Position numbers and translations under genes: made by a program. A DNA stretch of 64,000 nt from Carnobacterium jeotgali MS3 (GTDB taxonomy: Bacteria > Bacillota > Bacilli > Lactobacillales > Carnobacteriaceae): NCBI RefSeq assembly GCF_000745125.1, contig NZ_JQNF01000010.1, positions 496,001 to 560,000 on the forward strand, given 5' to 3'. Each line of letters starts with the position of its first letter. The stretch's first letter is position 1. Shown in pieces: positions 8,571 to 17,192 of this stretch. The notes beneath the pieces are model-generated. The model did no database searches. It was given only the letters and a program-made list of their open reading frames with translations, and was not told where the DNA came from.

Positions 8571-8622
8571 AAAAGGAATCAAAGCAACTGGAACCATTCT
8601 CAGTTGCTTTGATTCCTTTTCT
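8571..8622. terminator. Bidirectional intrinsic terminator
   Basis: Perfect 20-bp stem (8571-8590 with 8601-8620) and a 10-base loop, with T- and A-tracts at both ends. It separates the DeoR/M24 unit from the convergent ABC transporter operon. Confidence 0.9.
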
Positions 8623-8623
8623 A

Positions 8624-9325
8624 TTATGCCTCTAGTCGCATCACTTTTTTAGTTAACGTTAAAACTACTAATACACCTATAAGAAAGAGGACACCAGAAA
8701 TAGCTAAAACCACTTCAATTCCACCTACTGTAACTAAATTACTTAATATGCTGCAAAGAACTACTGCCGCAACAATAGCTAAAGGCAGTGAATTTCTCCA
8801 CCAGCCTATTGCTAGAGCAATCAAACTAATACTAATCACTAAAACGATAGAAACAATTATGACTGGTAACTGATTGACAATCGTTGCAAATGATAACGTA
8901 TCAGTTACTAAAGAAAAAATAGATTCTGATACAAAGAATAGACTATTGGTTAATAAGACTCCCATAAAAACGCCGAGTCCACAAAACAATTCACAAAAAA
9001 GTACCTTTGCCCAGAAGACTTTCTTTCTAGAAACGGGATAACTCAGCGTCAAAGGAATATAATTATCGTTATAAGATTCCATGATGACTTTTCCTAACAT
9101 GGCTGTATTCATACATGCAAATCCAGTTACATTTATAATGAAAGAAATAACATATAAAAAGGCATAAGTTCCCATTTCTGGATCAGTAGCTAGAATAGTT
9201 GGATCAATTTGAGGCACATAGGCTAATAAATCAATTAAAGCTAAAGCGGCCAAAGGAATTAAGATGCTAGTAAGCAGATAAGGAGTTAATGCAATTTTTT
9301 TCATTTCCAATCCAATAAGTTTCAT
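8624..9325 (-). CDS. ABC transporter permease (ABC-2 type)
   Basis: 233 residues with six hydrophobic segments (about 15-35, 50-75, 105-130, 150-175, 180-200 and 205-228), as in ABC-2 exporters. It starts one base downstream of the ATPase stop and is the last gene of the TetR-linked operon. With the ATPase it forms a drug, peptide or lipid exporter of unknown substrate; the pair resembles bacitracin/lantibiotic-type exporters in size, without a diagnostic motif. Confidence 0.8.
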   Translation of the reverse strand: MKLIGLEMKKIALTPYLLTSILIPLAALALIDLLAYVPQIDPTILATDPEMGTYAFLYVISFIINVTGFACMNTAMLGKVIMESYNDNYIPLTLSYPVSRKKVFWAKVLFCELFCGLGVFMGVLLTNSLFFVSESIFSLVTDTLSFATIVNQLPVIIVSIVLVISISLIALAIGWWRNSLPLAIVAAVVLCSILSNLVTVGGIEVVLAISGVLFLIGVLVVLTLTKKVMRLEA

Positions 9326-9326
9326 T

Positions 9327-10037
9327 TTAATACTCCCCTTCCATTTTACTGATTAAGAAATCTTCTAATCCATCTTGATGTGTTGCAACAAGATCCACCT
9401 TTGATTCATCTAAAACGAGTTCGCCATCAAAAATTACACCAATTCGTGTGGCAACGGATTCCACTTCTGTTAAGATATGGCTCGACATAATAATTGTTTT
9501 ACCTAACAAAGAAAGCTCTTCAATTAGTTCACGAAATTGTTTGATACCTCTGGGATCAAGACCGTTTAATGGTTCATCTATAATGATTAATTCAGGATCA
9601 TGAACGAGAGACCTTGCCAGAACAAGTCTTTGGCGCATACCTAATGAATATTCTTTTACCGGACGATCATTATCCACTGCCAACCCTACTACTTTAAGCC
9701 ACTCAGGAATGCGCTTTTTAGAAGATTCCATATAATCACAGTGAATTTCTAAATTTTCCACGGCGCTTAAATGTTCATAAAAAACTGGCTCGTTAATATT
9801 CGACCCTATTTTGACTTTCACTTTTTCTAAATCTTTCTCTTCATTTAAAATTGTGATAGACCCATTTGACGCTTTCGATAGTCCTGTTAGAATTTTAAAG
9901 AGTGTTGACTTTCCAGCACCATTTCTTCCTAACAACACATAGATTTCACCTTTTTCAACAGTCAAACTAAAGTCTTTCAAAATTTCTTTTTTTCCGTAAT
10001 TCTTTTCTAAATGATGAACAGCAACAATACTTGTCAT
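9327..10037 (-). CDS. ABC transporter ATP-binding protein
   Basis: 236 residues with a complete nucleotide-binding domain: Walker A GRNGAGKST near residue 38, signature YSLGMRQRLVLARSL, Walker B LIIIDEPLNGLDPRG and switch histidine in SSH. It powers the adjacent ABC-2 permease. The gene lies downstream of an imperfect palindrome at 10078 that resembles the operator in front of the neighbouring TetR gene, so the regulator probably controls both. Confidence 0.9.
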   Translation of the reverse strand: MTSIVAVHHLEKNYGKKEILKDFSLTVEKGEIYVLLGRNGAGKSTLFKILTGLSKASNGSITILNEEKDLEKVKVKIGSNINEPVFYEHLSAVENLEIHCDYMESSKKRIPEWLKVVGLAVDNDRPVKEYSLGMRQRLVLARSLVHDPELIIIDEPLNGLDPRGIKQFRELIEELSLLGKTIIMSSHILTEVESVATRIGVIFDGELVLDESKVDLVATHQDGLEDFLISKMEGEY

Positions 10038-10077
10038 ATTTATCTTCCTTTCACTCTCCAGTATAGTTTCTTCAAAA

Positions 10078-10100
10078 GATAGATACCACCGGTATGTATC
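10078..10100. promoter_or_regulatory. Candidate TetR operator for the ABC operon
   Basis: GATAGATACC-ACC-GGTATGTATC: ten-base arms with 9 of 10 positions paired. Core GGTATGTAT is shared with the palindrome at 10774-10798 upstream of the TetR gene, which supports one regulator binding both. It lies about 40 bases upstream of the ATPase start codon. Confidence 0.65.
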
Positions 10101-10120
10101 TTTGTAAAAAAATAACCTTC

Positions 10121-10759
10121 TTAATTGTTATTTTTTTTTAAAACAGCAAACAAGGTAAACGCATCTTGAACAATGTCATCAGTCAATAAAGGAACACCTA
10201 ATCCGTTAAACATTTGTTGAATAAACAAAATTTTTCGGTGTAACTCCTCTTCTGATAAAAGGCTCAGTTGAAATCCAATCCACAAATTAATCGTTAGCAT
10301 CAGTAGTTCCGTAATTTCTTCTGGATAGTCGGTTTGAATGGATCCATCCGAAACTCCTTCATCAACGATTTTTTTCATTTCTGGAACTAGTTCTTGGAAA
10401 ACTTGTAAATACTGTTCTCCTAATATTCTAGGACTTCTTAAAGTAACAGCAACAGCATAGCCAATTGATTGCCTTCGATAAGATTGGAAAGAATCCCTTA
10501 TAACATTTTGCAATTTCTCTAATCCGTTACTCCCTCTAAGTTGTTCGAGAATAGGTTGTTCATCCGCTTCATCCATTATCGTTTCTAAAATAGCAAATTT
10601 TGATTTAAAGTGGTGATAAATGACCCCTTTTGTCATATTTCCCAATCCATCAACGATATCTTGAATAGAAGTTCCGTCATAACCCTTTTCTAAAAACAAC
10701 TTTTCTGCTACATCGAGTATTTTCTTCCTTGTTTCCTCAGGATATTTATTTCTTGCCAC
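10121..10759 (-). CDS. TetR/AcrR family repressor of the ABC exporter
   Basis: 212 residues from a GTG start (VARNKYPEET) with GAGGTGAG seven bases upstream. Residues about 8-55 form the TetR helix-turn-helix (GTSIQDIVDGLGNMTKGVIYHHF is the typical pattern in two halves), followed by an all-helical ligand domain. It lies just upstream of the two exporter genes on the same strand, with matching palindromes in front of each unit. This is the usual arrangement for a self-regulated efflux system sensing its substrate. The inducer is unknown. Confidence 0.88.
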   Translation of the reverse strand: MARNKYPEETRKKILDVAEKLFLEKGYDGTSIQDIVDGLGNMTKGVIYHHFKSKFAILETIMDEADEQPILEQLRGSNGLEKLQNVIRDSFQSYRRQSIGYAVAVTLRSPRILGEQYLQVFQELVPEMKKIVDEGVSDGSIQTDYPEEITELLMLTINLWIGFQLSLLSEEELHRKILFIQQMFNGLGVPLLTDDIVQDAFTLFAVLKKNNN

Positions 10760-10773
10760 CTATAACTCACCTC

Positions 10774-10826
10774 ACATACATACTGTCGGTATGTATGTTT
10801 CATACTACCTATCGTCAGTCTGTATG
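10774..10826. promoter_or_regulatory. TetR operator(s) upstream of the TetR gene
   Basis: ACATACATAC-TGTCG-GTATGTATGT at 10774-10798 is a perfect 10-bp inverted repeat. A second, weaker copy with half-sites CATAC and GTCTGTATG follows at 10801-10826. The core recurs at 10078 in front of the ABC genes. Confidence 0.75.
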
Positions 10827-10987
10827 TCAAATCATTTTGCACATTTTTTACTGTTCCTTGTTCTTTAAACTATAAAAAGACTCACAACTGGAAAAAAAAA
10901 TTGATTTAATCGAAATAACCTTGTAAAAACCCATCAAACGCTATAGTATGGAATTTAAGACACGAAACAGAAAGAGGCAACAACATT

Positions 10988-11434
10988 ATGACTATTATCC
11001 AAGCAGAACCAGCTAATATTGAAGAATTAAAAACTAAAGCAAATACAAAAGACAATTGGAAAATCAGACTCGAAGCCGTTACTGAATTAGCAAACTATGA
11101 CTGTCAAAAATCAAGATATATCTTGACTAAACTTGCATCAAATGACCGCGTTTTCGCAGTAAAAGAAGCTGCTTTCAACGCTGCACAAGCGATGGGTGTC
11201 ACAAAAAAAGGCTTGCCGTTAGTGATGAAAAGAAAAGATATCGGGTACAGCAGCAAAGACTTTGCTAAAGTGTTTAATCGTGTGAAACGTGATACAAAAA
11301 TGACAGAATTTGATTTGGCTGTCTTCAAAAACCAGTTCCAAATTGTCAGTCCTGAAATGTATGACGTTATGCAATATGAAGAGCAAGAAAATTTCGATCT
11401 ATGGATCACCTCTTCTTTTGCAAACTTACGCTAA
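10988..11434 (+). CDS. HEAT-repeat domain protein
   Basis: 148 residues, cytosolic. Residues about 10-85 contain two helical HEAT-type repeats (WKIRLEAVTELANYD and FAVKEAAFNAAQAMG), a protein-interaction scaffold; the C-terminal half is helical without a recognised motif. It is a single-gene unit between the TetR/ABC genes and the PTS gene, ending at a terminator. No function can be assigned from the sequence. Confidence 0.75.
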   Translation: MTIIQAEPANIEELKTKANTKDNWKIRLEAVTELANYDCQKSRYILTKLASNDRVFAVKEAAFNAAQAMGVTKKGLPLVMKRKDIGYSSKDFAKVFNRVKRDTKMTEFDLAVFKNQFQIVSPEMYDVMQYEEQENFDLWITSSFANLR

Positions 11435-11452
11435 GCTTTATATGTAAACTAG

Positions 11453-11501
11453 AGTGTACAACTACTTTGTCTAGATGAAAGAGTAGTTATACACTTTTTT
11501 T
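11453..11501 (+). terminator. Intrinsic terminator of the HEAT-repeat gene
   Basis: Arms AGTGTA-C-AACTACT and AGTAGTT-A-TACACT (one mismatch) followed by a run of seven Ts. Confidence 0.85.
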
Positions 11502-11589
11502 GTCTAAAAAAGCATTTTAAATGACAGAATTAGTGTGATTATGGGAAGATATACTTAAATACAATTTGAAAAGAAGGGGGCCATTAATC

Positions 11590-13053
11590 ATGAACAATAA
11601 AAAAGAGGACTATCATACATTAGCGGCTACCATTATTCAGTTAGTTGGTGGTAAAGAAAACATCACAAACGTCATCCATTGTGTGACGCGTCTTCGCTTT
11701 TATTTAAAAGATGATACCAAAGCAAATGAGGAGGAGTTAACTCATTTAAAAGGCGTCTTAGGTGTAGTAAACGCGGGTGGTCAATACCAAATAGTCGTCG
11801 GTCCAGCAGTCGAAGATATTCATAAGGAAATTGCTTCCCAACTCTCTCTTTCTGATAATCAGCCACAAGAGACAGAAAATACAACTTCCACTTCTGAAAA
11901 TCGTACTTATTTTGAAAAACTAAAATATAGTGGAAATCAACTCATTGGAATTATTACCGGTTCAGTAATGCCTATCATCAATTTGCTTGCTGCTTCAGGA
12001 ATTATAAAGAGTCTTTTAGCTGTATTGACTGCTTCAAATCTAGTATCTGCTACTGGTAATGCCTATTTAATTATTAGTGCAATGGCCGATGCTGTCTTTT
12101 ACTTTCTACCTATTTTAATCGGTTTTAATGCTGCCAAACGATTAGGTGGAAATCCTCTTTTAACAGCTGTTATCGGTGGTATTATTATTCATCCCACTGT
12201 TATTGAAGCTGCTAATAGTGGCTTGAACATCTTATCTATTGGAACTTTTAATTTTCCTTATGTCTCATATACATACTCTATTTTTCCTATGATATTAGCT
12301 GCTTGGTTGGTAAACAAATTAGAAATTTGGCTAAAAAGCTGGGTTCCAACCATTATTCAAGCTCTTTTGGTACCTATTCTCATCATTGGAATCGTTGCTT
12401 CAATAACTTTCTTGATTACAGGACCTATCATTACCTGGCTCTCATTTGGTCTAGCAAATGGTTTACAAGCCCTACTAAGCCTAAACGCCCCTATTTTTGG
12501 AGCCGTGATTAATGGTTTTTACCAAATATTGGTTATTTTTGGCTTACATTGGGGAATTATTCCTATCTATGTCAATGACTTTGCAACTTTAGGGTACAGT
12601 TACTTGTCAGCCATGGTAAGTATGACTATCGTTGCACAAGGAGGAGCAGCACTAGCTGTAGCCGTAAAATCTAAAAAACTAGACTTAAAAGAGCTGGGTT
12701 ATGCAGGTGCTGTTTCCGCTTTTTGTGGCATTACTGAGCCAGCAATTTATGGAATCAACTTACGTTTCCGCAGACCATTTATTTGCGCCAGTATTGCAAG
12801 TGCGGTTGGTGGTTTTCTGACAGGTTTATTCCAAGTCAATATGTGGAGCATTATTGGATCCATTATCGGATTGCCTTCTTTCATTGACCCTGCAAATGGA
12901 ATCACAGCAAACTTTTGGTATGCCGTACTTGTTACTGCTATTACCTTGTTTTTAGCCTTTGCTCTTACTTATATTTGGGGTTACAACGATTCAATGGTTA
13001 TGCAAGAAAAACGTGCTAAACCAAAAAATCCAGCAAAACAAACTATAGCTTAA
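11590..13053 (+). CDS. PTS EIIBC component, beta-glucoside/sucrose/trehalose type
   Basis: 487 residues from the ATG at 11590 (AAGGGGG upstream); an upstream TTG is less likely. Residues about 8-85 are the EIIB domain with the phosphorylated cysteine in NVIHCVTRLRF. After a Ser/Thr-rich linker (about 95-115), residues 120-475 form the EIIC membrane domain with about ten helices and the conserved FCGITEPAIYG loop. There is no EIIA domain, so phosphate must come from another EIIA in the cell. No hydrolase or antiterminator is adjacent, so the sugar cannot be named. Confidence 0.9.
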   Translation: MNNKKEDYHTLAATIIQLVGGKENITNVIHCVTRLRFYLKDDTKANEEELTHLKGVLGVVNAGGQYQIVVGPAVEDIHKEIASQLSLSDNQPQETENTTSTSENRTYFEKLKYSGNQLIGIITGSVMPIINLLAASGIIKSLLAVLTASNLVSATGNAYLIISAMADAVFYFLPILIGFNAAKRLGGNPLLTAVIGGIIIHPTVIEAANSGLNILSIGTFNFPYVSYTYSIFPMILAAWLVNKLEIWLKSWVPTIIQALLVPILIIGIVASITFLITGPIITWLSFGLANGLQALLSLNAPIFGAVINGFYQILVIFGLHWGIIPIYVNDFATLGYSYLSAMVSMTIVAQGGAALAVAVKSKKLDLKELGYAGAVSAFCGITEPAIYGINLRFRRPFICASIASAVGGFLTGLFQVNMWSIIGSIIGLPSFIDPANGITANFWYAVLVTAITLFLAFALTYIWGYNDSMVMQEKRAKPKNPAKQTIA

Positions 13054-13058
13054 TTTAA

Positions 13059-13101
13059 AAAACTTTCAGAATCAGTAGTTTGAGATTCTGAAAGTTTTTT
13101 T
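13059..13101 (+). terminator. Intrinsic terminator of the PTS gene
   Basis: Perfect 13-bp stem (13061-13073 with 13083-13095) followed by T7. The remaining 270 bases up to the next start hold a cre-like site and nothing else that I can support. Confidence 0.88.
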
Positions 13102-13290
13102 GTAGCATTTTATTTAACATATTGGTTGTGTCAGTTGGTCTAAAAAGATATTTTCCCATCTATTTTCCATATAAACTATTTTCTCAGAATTGATGAAGTA
13201 AGTATAATCCTAAACTTTCATTTAACTAATCCTTACGTGTCAAACTAATTAAACTTCTAATCATTTTCTAATCCTTACACCGCAAAAATT

Positions 13291-13304
13291 TGTAACCGGT
13301 TGCG
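13291..13304. promoter_or_regulatory. Weak cre-like site
   Basis: TGTAACCGGTTGCG matches 12 of 14 cre positions and lies 66 bases upstream of the next start codon. It also contains a self-complementary AACCGGTT core, so another regulator is equally possible. Confidence 0.4.
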
Positions 13305-13369
13305 ATTAATGCAATAATGAGATGATATGTCTAGTCATACTATACATACTCAGATGGGAGGTTCCAACT

Positions 13370-14386
13370 ATGCACCACAAAAAATTAAAAACAATTGGTT
13401 TTGTCAACAGTCATAAACCTGGTGAAAAACGAATCGCCTTATTGCCTAAAGATATTACACGGATAAATCATAGAGAAGCTTTATTTTTTGAGGAAGGCTA
13501 TGGAAGTGATTTAAATATCTCTGACACTGAGTACGCTGCTTTGGGTTGTCAAGTTGTGCCTAGAGCCGTTGCCTTAGAGCAAGATATTATCTGTGATCCT
13601 AAAATTGGTGACGCTACTTTTATAGACAAACTAAACCCAGGACAAACGTTATTCGGCTGGGTTCATGCTGTGCAAAGCAAAGAAGTGACAGATATATTAG
13701 TAGCTAAGGAACTTTCCGCTTACGCTTGGGAAGATATGTATGAAGACAATCGCCATTCTTACTGGCGCAATAATGAGTTGGCTGGGGAAGCTGCTGTTAT
13801 GCATGCTTACCAATTAAACGGGGTTATGCCTTATGATACAAAAGTTGCTATTTTAGGACGCGGAAATACAGCACGTGGCGCGCAACGAATTTTAATCGGA
13901 TTAGGTGCAGATGTTAGAGTCTATAATAGCAATCAAGAAACGTTATTCCAGAAAGAAATGACTGAATTTGATGTGATTGTCAATGCAATATTATGGGATA
14001 CTTCACGTACCGATCACCTAATTTACAAAACAGATTTAAAACGATTTAAACCTGGTACGCTCTTGATTGATGTTAGTTGTGACGAAAATGGGGCAATCGA
14101 AACGACTGTTCCTACGACTTTAGAACACCCAACTTATCAAATTAACGACGTTATTCATTACGCAGTTGATCATACGCCTACTATTTTTTACCGCTCTTCT
14201 TCAAGTGCTATCTCTAAAGAAACGTTTAAGTATATTGATGACCTAGTTGAAGGACATCCTAACGTTATTTTAGAAGATGCTTTGATCATTGAAAGAGGCT
14301 ATATTATCGATGAACGTATCAATCAGTTTCAAAATAGAACAACACCTCTTCAATTTGTTGATTCTGATGAAAGAAATCCTGCTTAA
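13370..14386 (+). CDS. N5-(carboxyethyl)ornithine synthase homologue
   Basis: 338 residues from the ATG at 13370, with TGGGAGG eight bases upstream. The protein belongs to the alanine dehydrogenase / pyridine nucleotide transhydrogenase fold: N-terminal PGEKRIALLPKDI, then a Rossmann segment VAILGRGNTARGAQR that binds NAD(P)H. Length and the WRNNELAGEAAVMHA region resemble Lactococcus carboxyethylornithine synthase, which joins pyruvate to the side-chain amino group of ornithine or lysine by reductive condensation. Single-gene unit. The exact substrate is inferred; a broader opine-type dehydrogenase is possible. Confidence 0.75.
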   Translation: MHHKKLKTIGFVNSHKPGEKRIALLPKDITRINHREALFFEEGYGSDLNISDTEYAALGCQVVPRAVALEQDIICDPKIGDATFIDKLNPGQTLFGWVHAVQSKEVTDILVAKELSAYAWEDMYEDNRHSYWRNNELAGEAAVMHAYQLNGVMPYDTKVAILGRGNTARGAQRILIGLGADVRVYNSNQETLFQKEMTEFDVIVNAILWDTSRTDHLIYKTDLKRFKPGTLLIDVSCDENGAIETTVPTTLEHPTYQINDVIHYAVDHTPTIFYRSSSSAISKETFKYIDDLVEGHPNVILEDALIIERGYIIDERINQFQNRTTPLQFVDSDERNPA

Positions 14387-14402
14387 TTCATTTGCTTGAA
14401 CC

Positions 14403-14561
14403 TATTCTATTGCAGGTATTGTTTGGACCATTACTTATGCGCGCTTTGAATCAGCACCAAATATTCATATTTTATCTTTACTTGTTCATTTTTATTCATT
14501 CATAGGTCAGGCGTTACTTCATGAACGTGTTCCAATGACTTGCCATAGAGGTTATCACTTT
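14403..14561 (+). pseudogene. Possible remnant of a membrane transporter gene
   Basis: An open frame without a start codon reads YSIAGIVWTITYARFESAP, then about 18 hydrophobic residues and QALLHERVPM before a stop. This pattern (hydrophobic helix, loop, a terminal E/R-rich turn) resembles the end of drug/metabolite-type transporters. It is only 52 codons long and follows a stop, so it would be a decayed 3' end. Identity is a guess. Confidence 0.3.
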
Positions 14562-14567
14562 TAATAA

Positions 14568-14705
14568 CTTTATCCATATGGTCTACACTATTTTTTGTGT
14601 ACCAGTATGTACCATATGGATAAAGATTTTTCATCTTTACCGTCCTCAAAAAGATTTTGCGTACTATATGACTGGATTTCATCACACAATATAGTACGTA
14701 AATCG
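14568..14705. repeat. Cluster of inverted repeats in a 560-base gene gap
   Basis: Two strong dyads lie close together: a perfect 15-bp pair (14568-14582 with 14611-14625) and a 10-bp perfect pair, extendable by five more with a bulge (14653-14669 with 14690-14705). In addition CATATGGTACACAAA at 14740-14754 is complementary to TTTGTGTACC in the first loop. This could be a MITE-like element or a structured RNA. A minus-strand frame of 83 codons spans it, but its sequence resembles nothing I know. Confidence 0.55.
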
Positions 14706-14775
14706 CTCTTATATACCCTATCACTCCCATTCCACCCTTCATATGGTACACAAACCGGCTTTATCTAACACAATC

Positions 14776-14820
14776 CAACAAAAAGGGATTGCACTTTTTA
14801 GGTGTAATCCCTTTTTGTTG
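14776..14820. terminator. Intrinsic terminator, bidirectional
   Basis: A 19-bp stem with one mismatch (14776-14794 with 14802-14820) around a CAAAAAGGGATT core, with A and T runs on both sides. It can stop transcription out of the repeat-rich gap or from the aldo-keto reductase gene. Confidence 0.7.
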
Positions 14821-14948
14821 AGTTATTTTCTTAAATATTTAGTGTTTCAAAGAACTAAATAGTGCGCATTTTTTCCATGTATTATTTTAAGAACAATTCC
14901 TAAATTGATTCCCTACATTAGAAGGTAATCAATAAAAATCTCAATTGA

Positions 14949-15938
14949 TTAAGCTTTCAATATCTTTTCAATTTCGGCTAATTCTGAAGGAGAAAATTCA
15001 AGGTTATCTAATGCTTTGACATTGTCCTCAATTTGGCTTACCTTGCTAGCTCCAATCAATACACTTGTAACTTTTCCGTCTCTTAAAATCCACGAAACAG
15101 CCATTTCAGCTAAAGTTTGACCTCGGCGTTTTGCGATTTCATTTAAGGCTCTTGATTGTGCAATAGTATCATTTACTTTGGTTTCGTCTAAGAATGGGCT
15201 TGTTGTCCGACCAGCTCTTGAATCCTTTGGAATACCGTTTAAGTAACGATCTGTTAACATACCTTGCGCTAAGGGACTAAATGCAATCGTTCCTAATTGG
15301 TTTTCTTGTAAGACATCTTGTAGACCATCTTCTATCCAGCGGTTATACATGCTGTAAGAGGGTTGGTGAATAATGAAAGGTGTTTTTAATTCTTTAAATA
15401 TTTTTGAAATTTCAGCTGTTTGTTCAGCAGTATAATTAGAAATCCCAATATACAATGCTTTACCTTGGCGAACCATTAAGTCCAATGCTTGTGCTGTTTC
15501 TTCAAAAGGTGTATCTGGATCTGGACGATGTGAATAAAAGATATCAACATAATCTAACCCCAAGCGCTTCAAACTTTGATCAACACTAGCAGTCAAATAT
15601 TTTTTAGACCCAAATTCGCCATATGGACCTGGCCACATGTCATAACCGGCCTTGCTTGAAATAATCAATTCATCACGGTAAGGAAGTAAGTCTTTCTTTA
15701 AAATACGTCCAAAGTTTTCTTCAGCACTTCCTGCTGGAGGACCGTAATTATTAGCTAAGTCAAAATGAGTAATCCCCAAATCGAATGAACGTTGAACCAT
15801 TTTACGGCTGTTTTCAAATAAATCCACATCACCGAAATTATGCCACATTCCTAAAGACAATGCTGGCAATTTTAATCCACTGTTCCCCACACGATTGTAA
15901 ATCATATTGTCATAACGATTTTCTGCTGCTTGATACAT
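14949..15938 (-). CDS. Aldo-keto reductase, YghZ / L-glyceraldehyde-3-phosphate reductase type
   Basis: 329 residues, one TIM barrel. The catalytic tetrad is visible: Asp in THFDLANNYG, Tyr in NNYGPP, Lys in IISSKAGYD and His in FYSHRPD. The YDMWPGPYGEFGSKKYL insertion and the start MIYNRVGNSGLKLPALSLG are typical of the AKR14/YghZ group, NADPH-dependent reductases of aldehydes such as methylglyoxal and L-glyceraldehyde 3-phosphate. Monocistronic, with GGAGTGG upstream of the start. Probably an aldehyde detoxification enzyme. Confidence 0.85.
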   Translation of the reverse strand: MYQAAENRYDNMIYNRVGNSGLKLPALSLGMWHNFGDVDLFENSRKMVQRSFDLGITHFDLANNYGPPAGSAEENFGRILKKDLLPYRDELIISSKAGYDMWPGPYGEFGSKKYLTASVDQSLKRLGLDYVDIFYSHRPDPDTPFEETAQALDLMVRQGKALYIGISNYTAEQTAEISKIFKELKTPFIIHQPSYSMYNRWIEDGLQDVLQENQLGTIAFSPLAQGMLTDRYLNGIPKDSRAGRTTSPFLDETKVNDTIAQSRALNEIAKRRGQTLAEMAVSWILRDGKVTSVLIGASKVSQIEDNVKALDNLEFSPSELAEIEKILKA

Positions 15939-16060
15939 TCAACCACTCCAGTTTTTTTCAATCTATTTCTTACGCACTTAATTATAACGCTTTCAAATAC
16001 AAGAAACAATGAATTGTAAGAGTTTTTAACATAATTCCATTAAGAATCTGGCTATTAATA

Positions 16061-16570
16061 TTAAATAATCTTGGTCATGATCAAATCGATTTGCTCGTCC
16101 TCTCCCATGAAGAACGAATGTGAGCTAATCTGGATAAACCCGTTCTTTTTATAAAAGGAAAGAGCACTAAAATTTTTTTCCCAAACACCTAACCAAATCA
16201 CTTTTTTATTCTTCTGTTTTGCAAATTGTTCAGCATTCTCTATTAAAAATGTTCCATATCCTTTTCTTTTAAGATTACTTAAGATGTAAATCCTTTCGAT
16301 TTCTACAGCATTTTCAGCGATATCTTCTGTTTGAGCATCACCTATGTTCAATTTTAAGTAACCAACTATTTCTTCGTTATCTAATAAAAAGAAAAAAGTA
16401 GAATTATCATTTGTAAGTTCTTGTTTGAGTTGTGTGCTATTGTAGGCTTTTTCTAAATAATTTTCTAGATCTTCCTCAGTGTTTTGATCCTTAAAGGTAT
16501 CCGTAAATAGTTCTATGCTGATGTTTTGAAGTACTTTTAAATCTTCTAAGGTGCATTCTTTCAATTCCAT
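16061..16570 (-). CDS. GNAT family N-acetyltransferase
   Basis: 169 residues covering a full GNAT fold: an N-terminal helix pair, central strand FFLLDNEEIVGYLKLNIG, and the acetyl-CoA loop motif NLKRKGYGTFLIENAEQFA (R-x-x-G-x-G/A), then WLGVWEKNFSALSFYKKNGF near the end. It starts 14 bases after the MarR gene on the same strand and is probably co-transcribed with it. The substrate is unknown; the WLGVWE-N-A-FY pattern is common in polyamine/antibiotic-type GNATs. Confidence 0.88.
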   Translation of the reverse strand: MELKECTLEDLKVLQNISIELFTDTFKDQNTEEDLENYLEKAYNSTQLKQELTNDNSTFFFLLDNEEIVGYLKLNIGDAQTEDIAENAVEIERIYILSNLKRKGYGTFLIENAEQFAKQKNKKVIWLGVWEKNFSALSFYKKNGFIQISSHSFFMGEDEQIDLIMTKII

Positions 16571-16584
16571 AGTATCAGCCTCCT

Positions 16585-17037
16585 TTAGTAATTCCGTTTA
16601 TTTCCTTTTTTTACAAAATTCCAATCAGTTTCCGTATTTTGTTTTATTTTATTTAAAATCCGAGAAAAATTTTTGATTTCTTCATCCGACAAGCCTTGTA
16701 GAGCAATCTTATTAGAATAAAGATTTTCTTTCACAATATATTCCGCTAATTCATCTCCTTTAGGTGTAGTAAACAACCTTTTGATTTTTTTATTCACTGA
16801 ATCAGCTCTTTTTTCAATCAATCCATTTTGTTCAAGTTTTTGAATAGCTCTCGATACAGTTGTACGATCTACTTTTATCATTTCACTTAAATTATCTGGT
16901 ATTATTCCTGGGTTCTCTTTAATCCTTACTAAATAGAGGTATTGACCTCTTGTAAGATTGAGATCTTTAAATTCTATATTAGCGATAGAGTCTAAAGCTC
17001 TTGCAATCACTCCAATGTCACGAAGAATGTCTATCAT
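16585..17037 (-). CDS. MarR family transcriptional regulator
   Basis: 150 residues with the winged-helix core LTRGQYLYLVRIKENPG, NLSEMIKVDRTTVSRAIQKLEQNGLIEKR and a wing rich in lysine. MarR proteins bind phenolic or oxidant signals and repress adjacent genes. GAGGGAACG precedes the ATG. It is divergent from the NADH oxidase gene and upstream of a GNAT gene; a dyad at 17086 in the divergent gap is the likely operator. Confidence 0.88.
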   Translation of the reverse strand: MIDILRDIGVIARALDSIANIEFKDLNLTRGQYLYLVRIKENPGIIPDNLSEMIKVDRTTVSRAIQKLEQNGLIEKRADSVNKKIKRLFTTPKGDELAEYIVKENLYSNKIALQGLSDEEIKNFSRILNKIKQNTETDWNFVKKGNKRNY

Positions 17038-17085
17038 TTCGTTCCCTCTTTTCGTCTTTAATAAATCTTATTTTATATTCTTTTT

Positions 17086-17099
17086 GTTGTAAATGCAAC
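17086..17099. promoter_or_regulatory. Candidate MarR operator between marR-type gene and NADH oxidase
   Basis: GTTGTAAATGCAAC has GTTGTA and TGCAAC arms (5 of 6 paired), of the GTTGC-N-GCAAC shape common for MarR proteins. It is 49 bases upstream of the MarR start and about 95 upstream of the oxidase start. Confidence 0.5.
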
Positions 17100-17192
17100 G
17101 AAAAATGCATGATAGGCAAATTATTTCATAAAAATACCGATAAGTGGTATGGTGCTTTTTGGAACAAATACTTATTATTGTAGGCAATTTTA

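Noticed and set aside
14500-14751. 83-codon minus-strand open frame in the repeat-rich gap
   Set aside because: It has a passable ribosome site, but it is made largely of inverted repeats and resembles no protein I know, so it is more likely non-coding.
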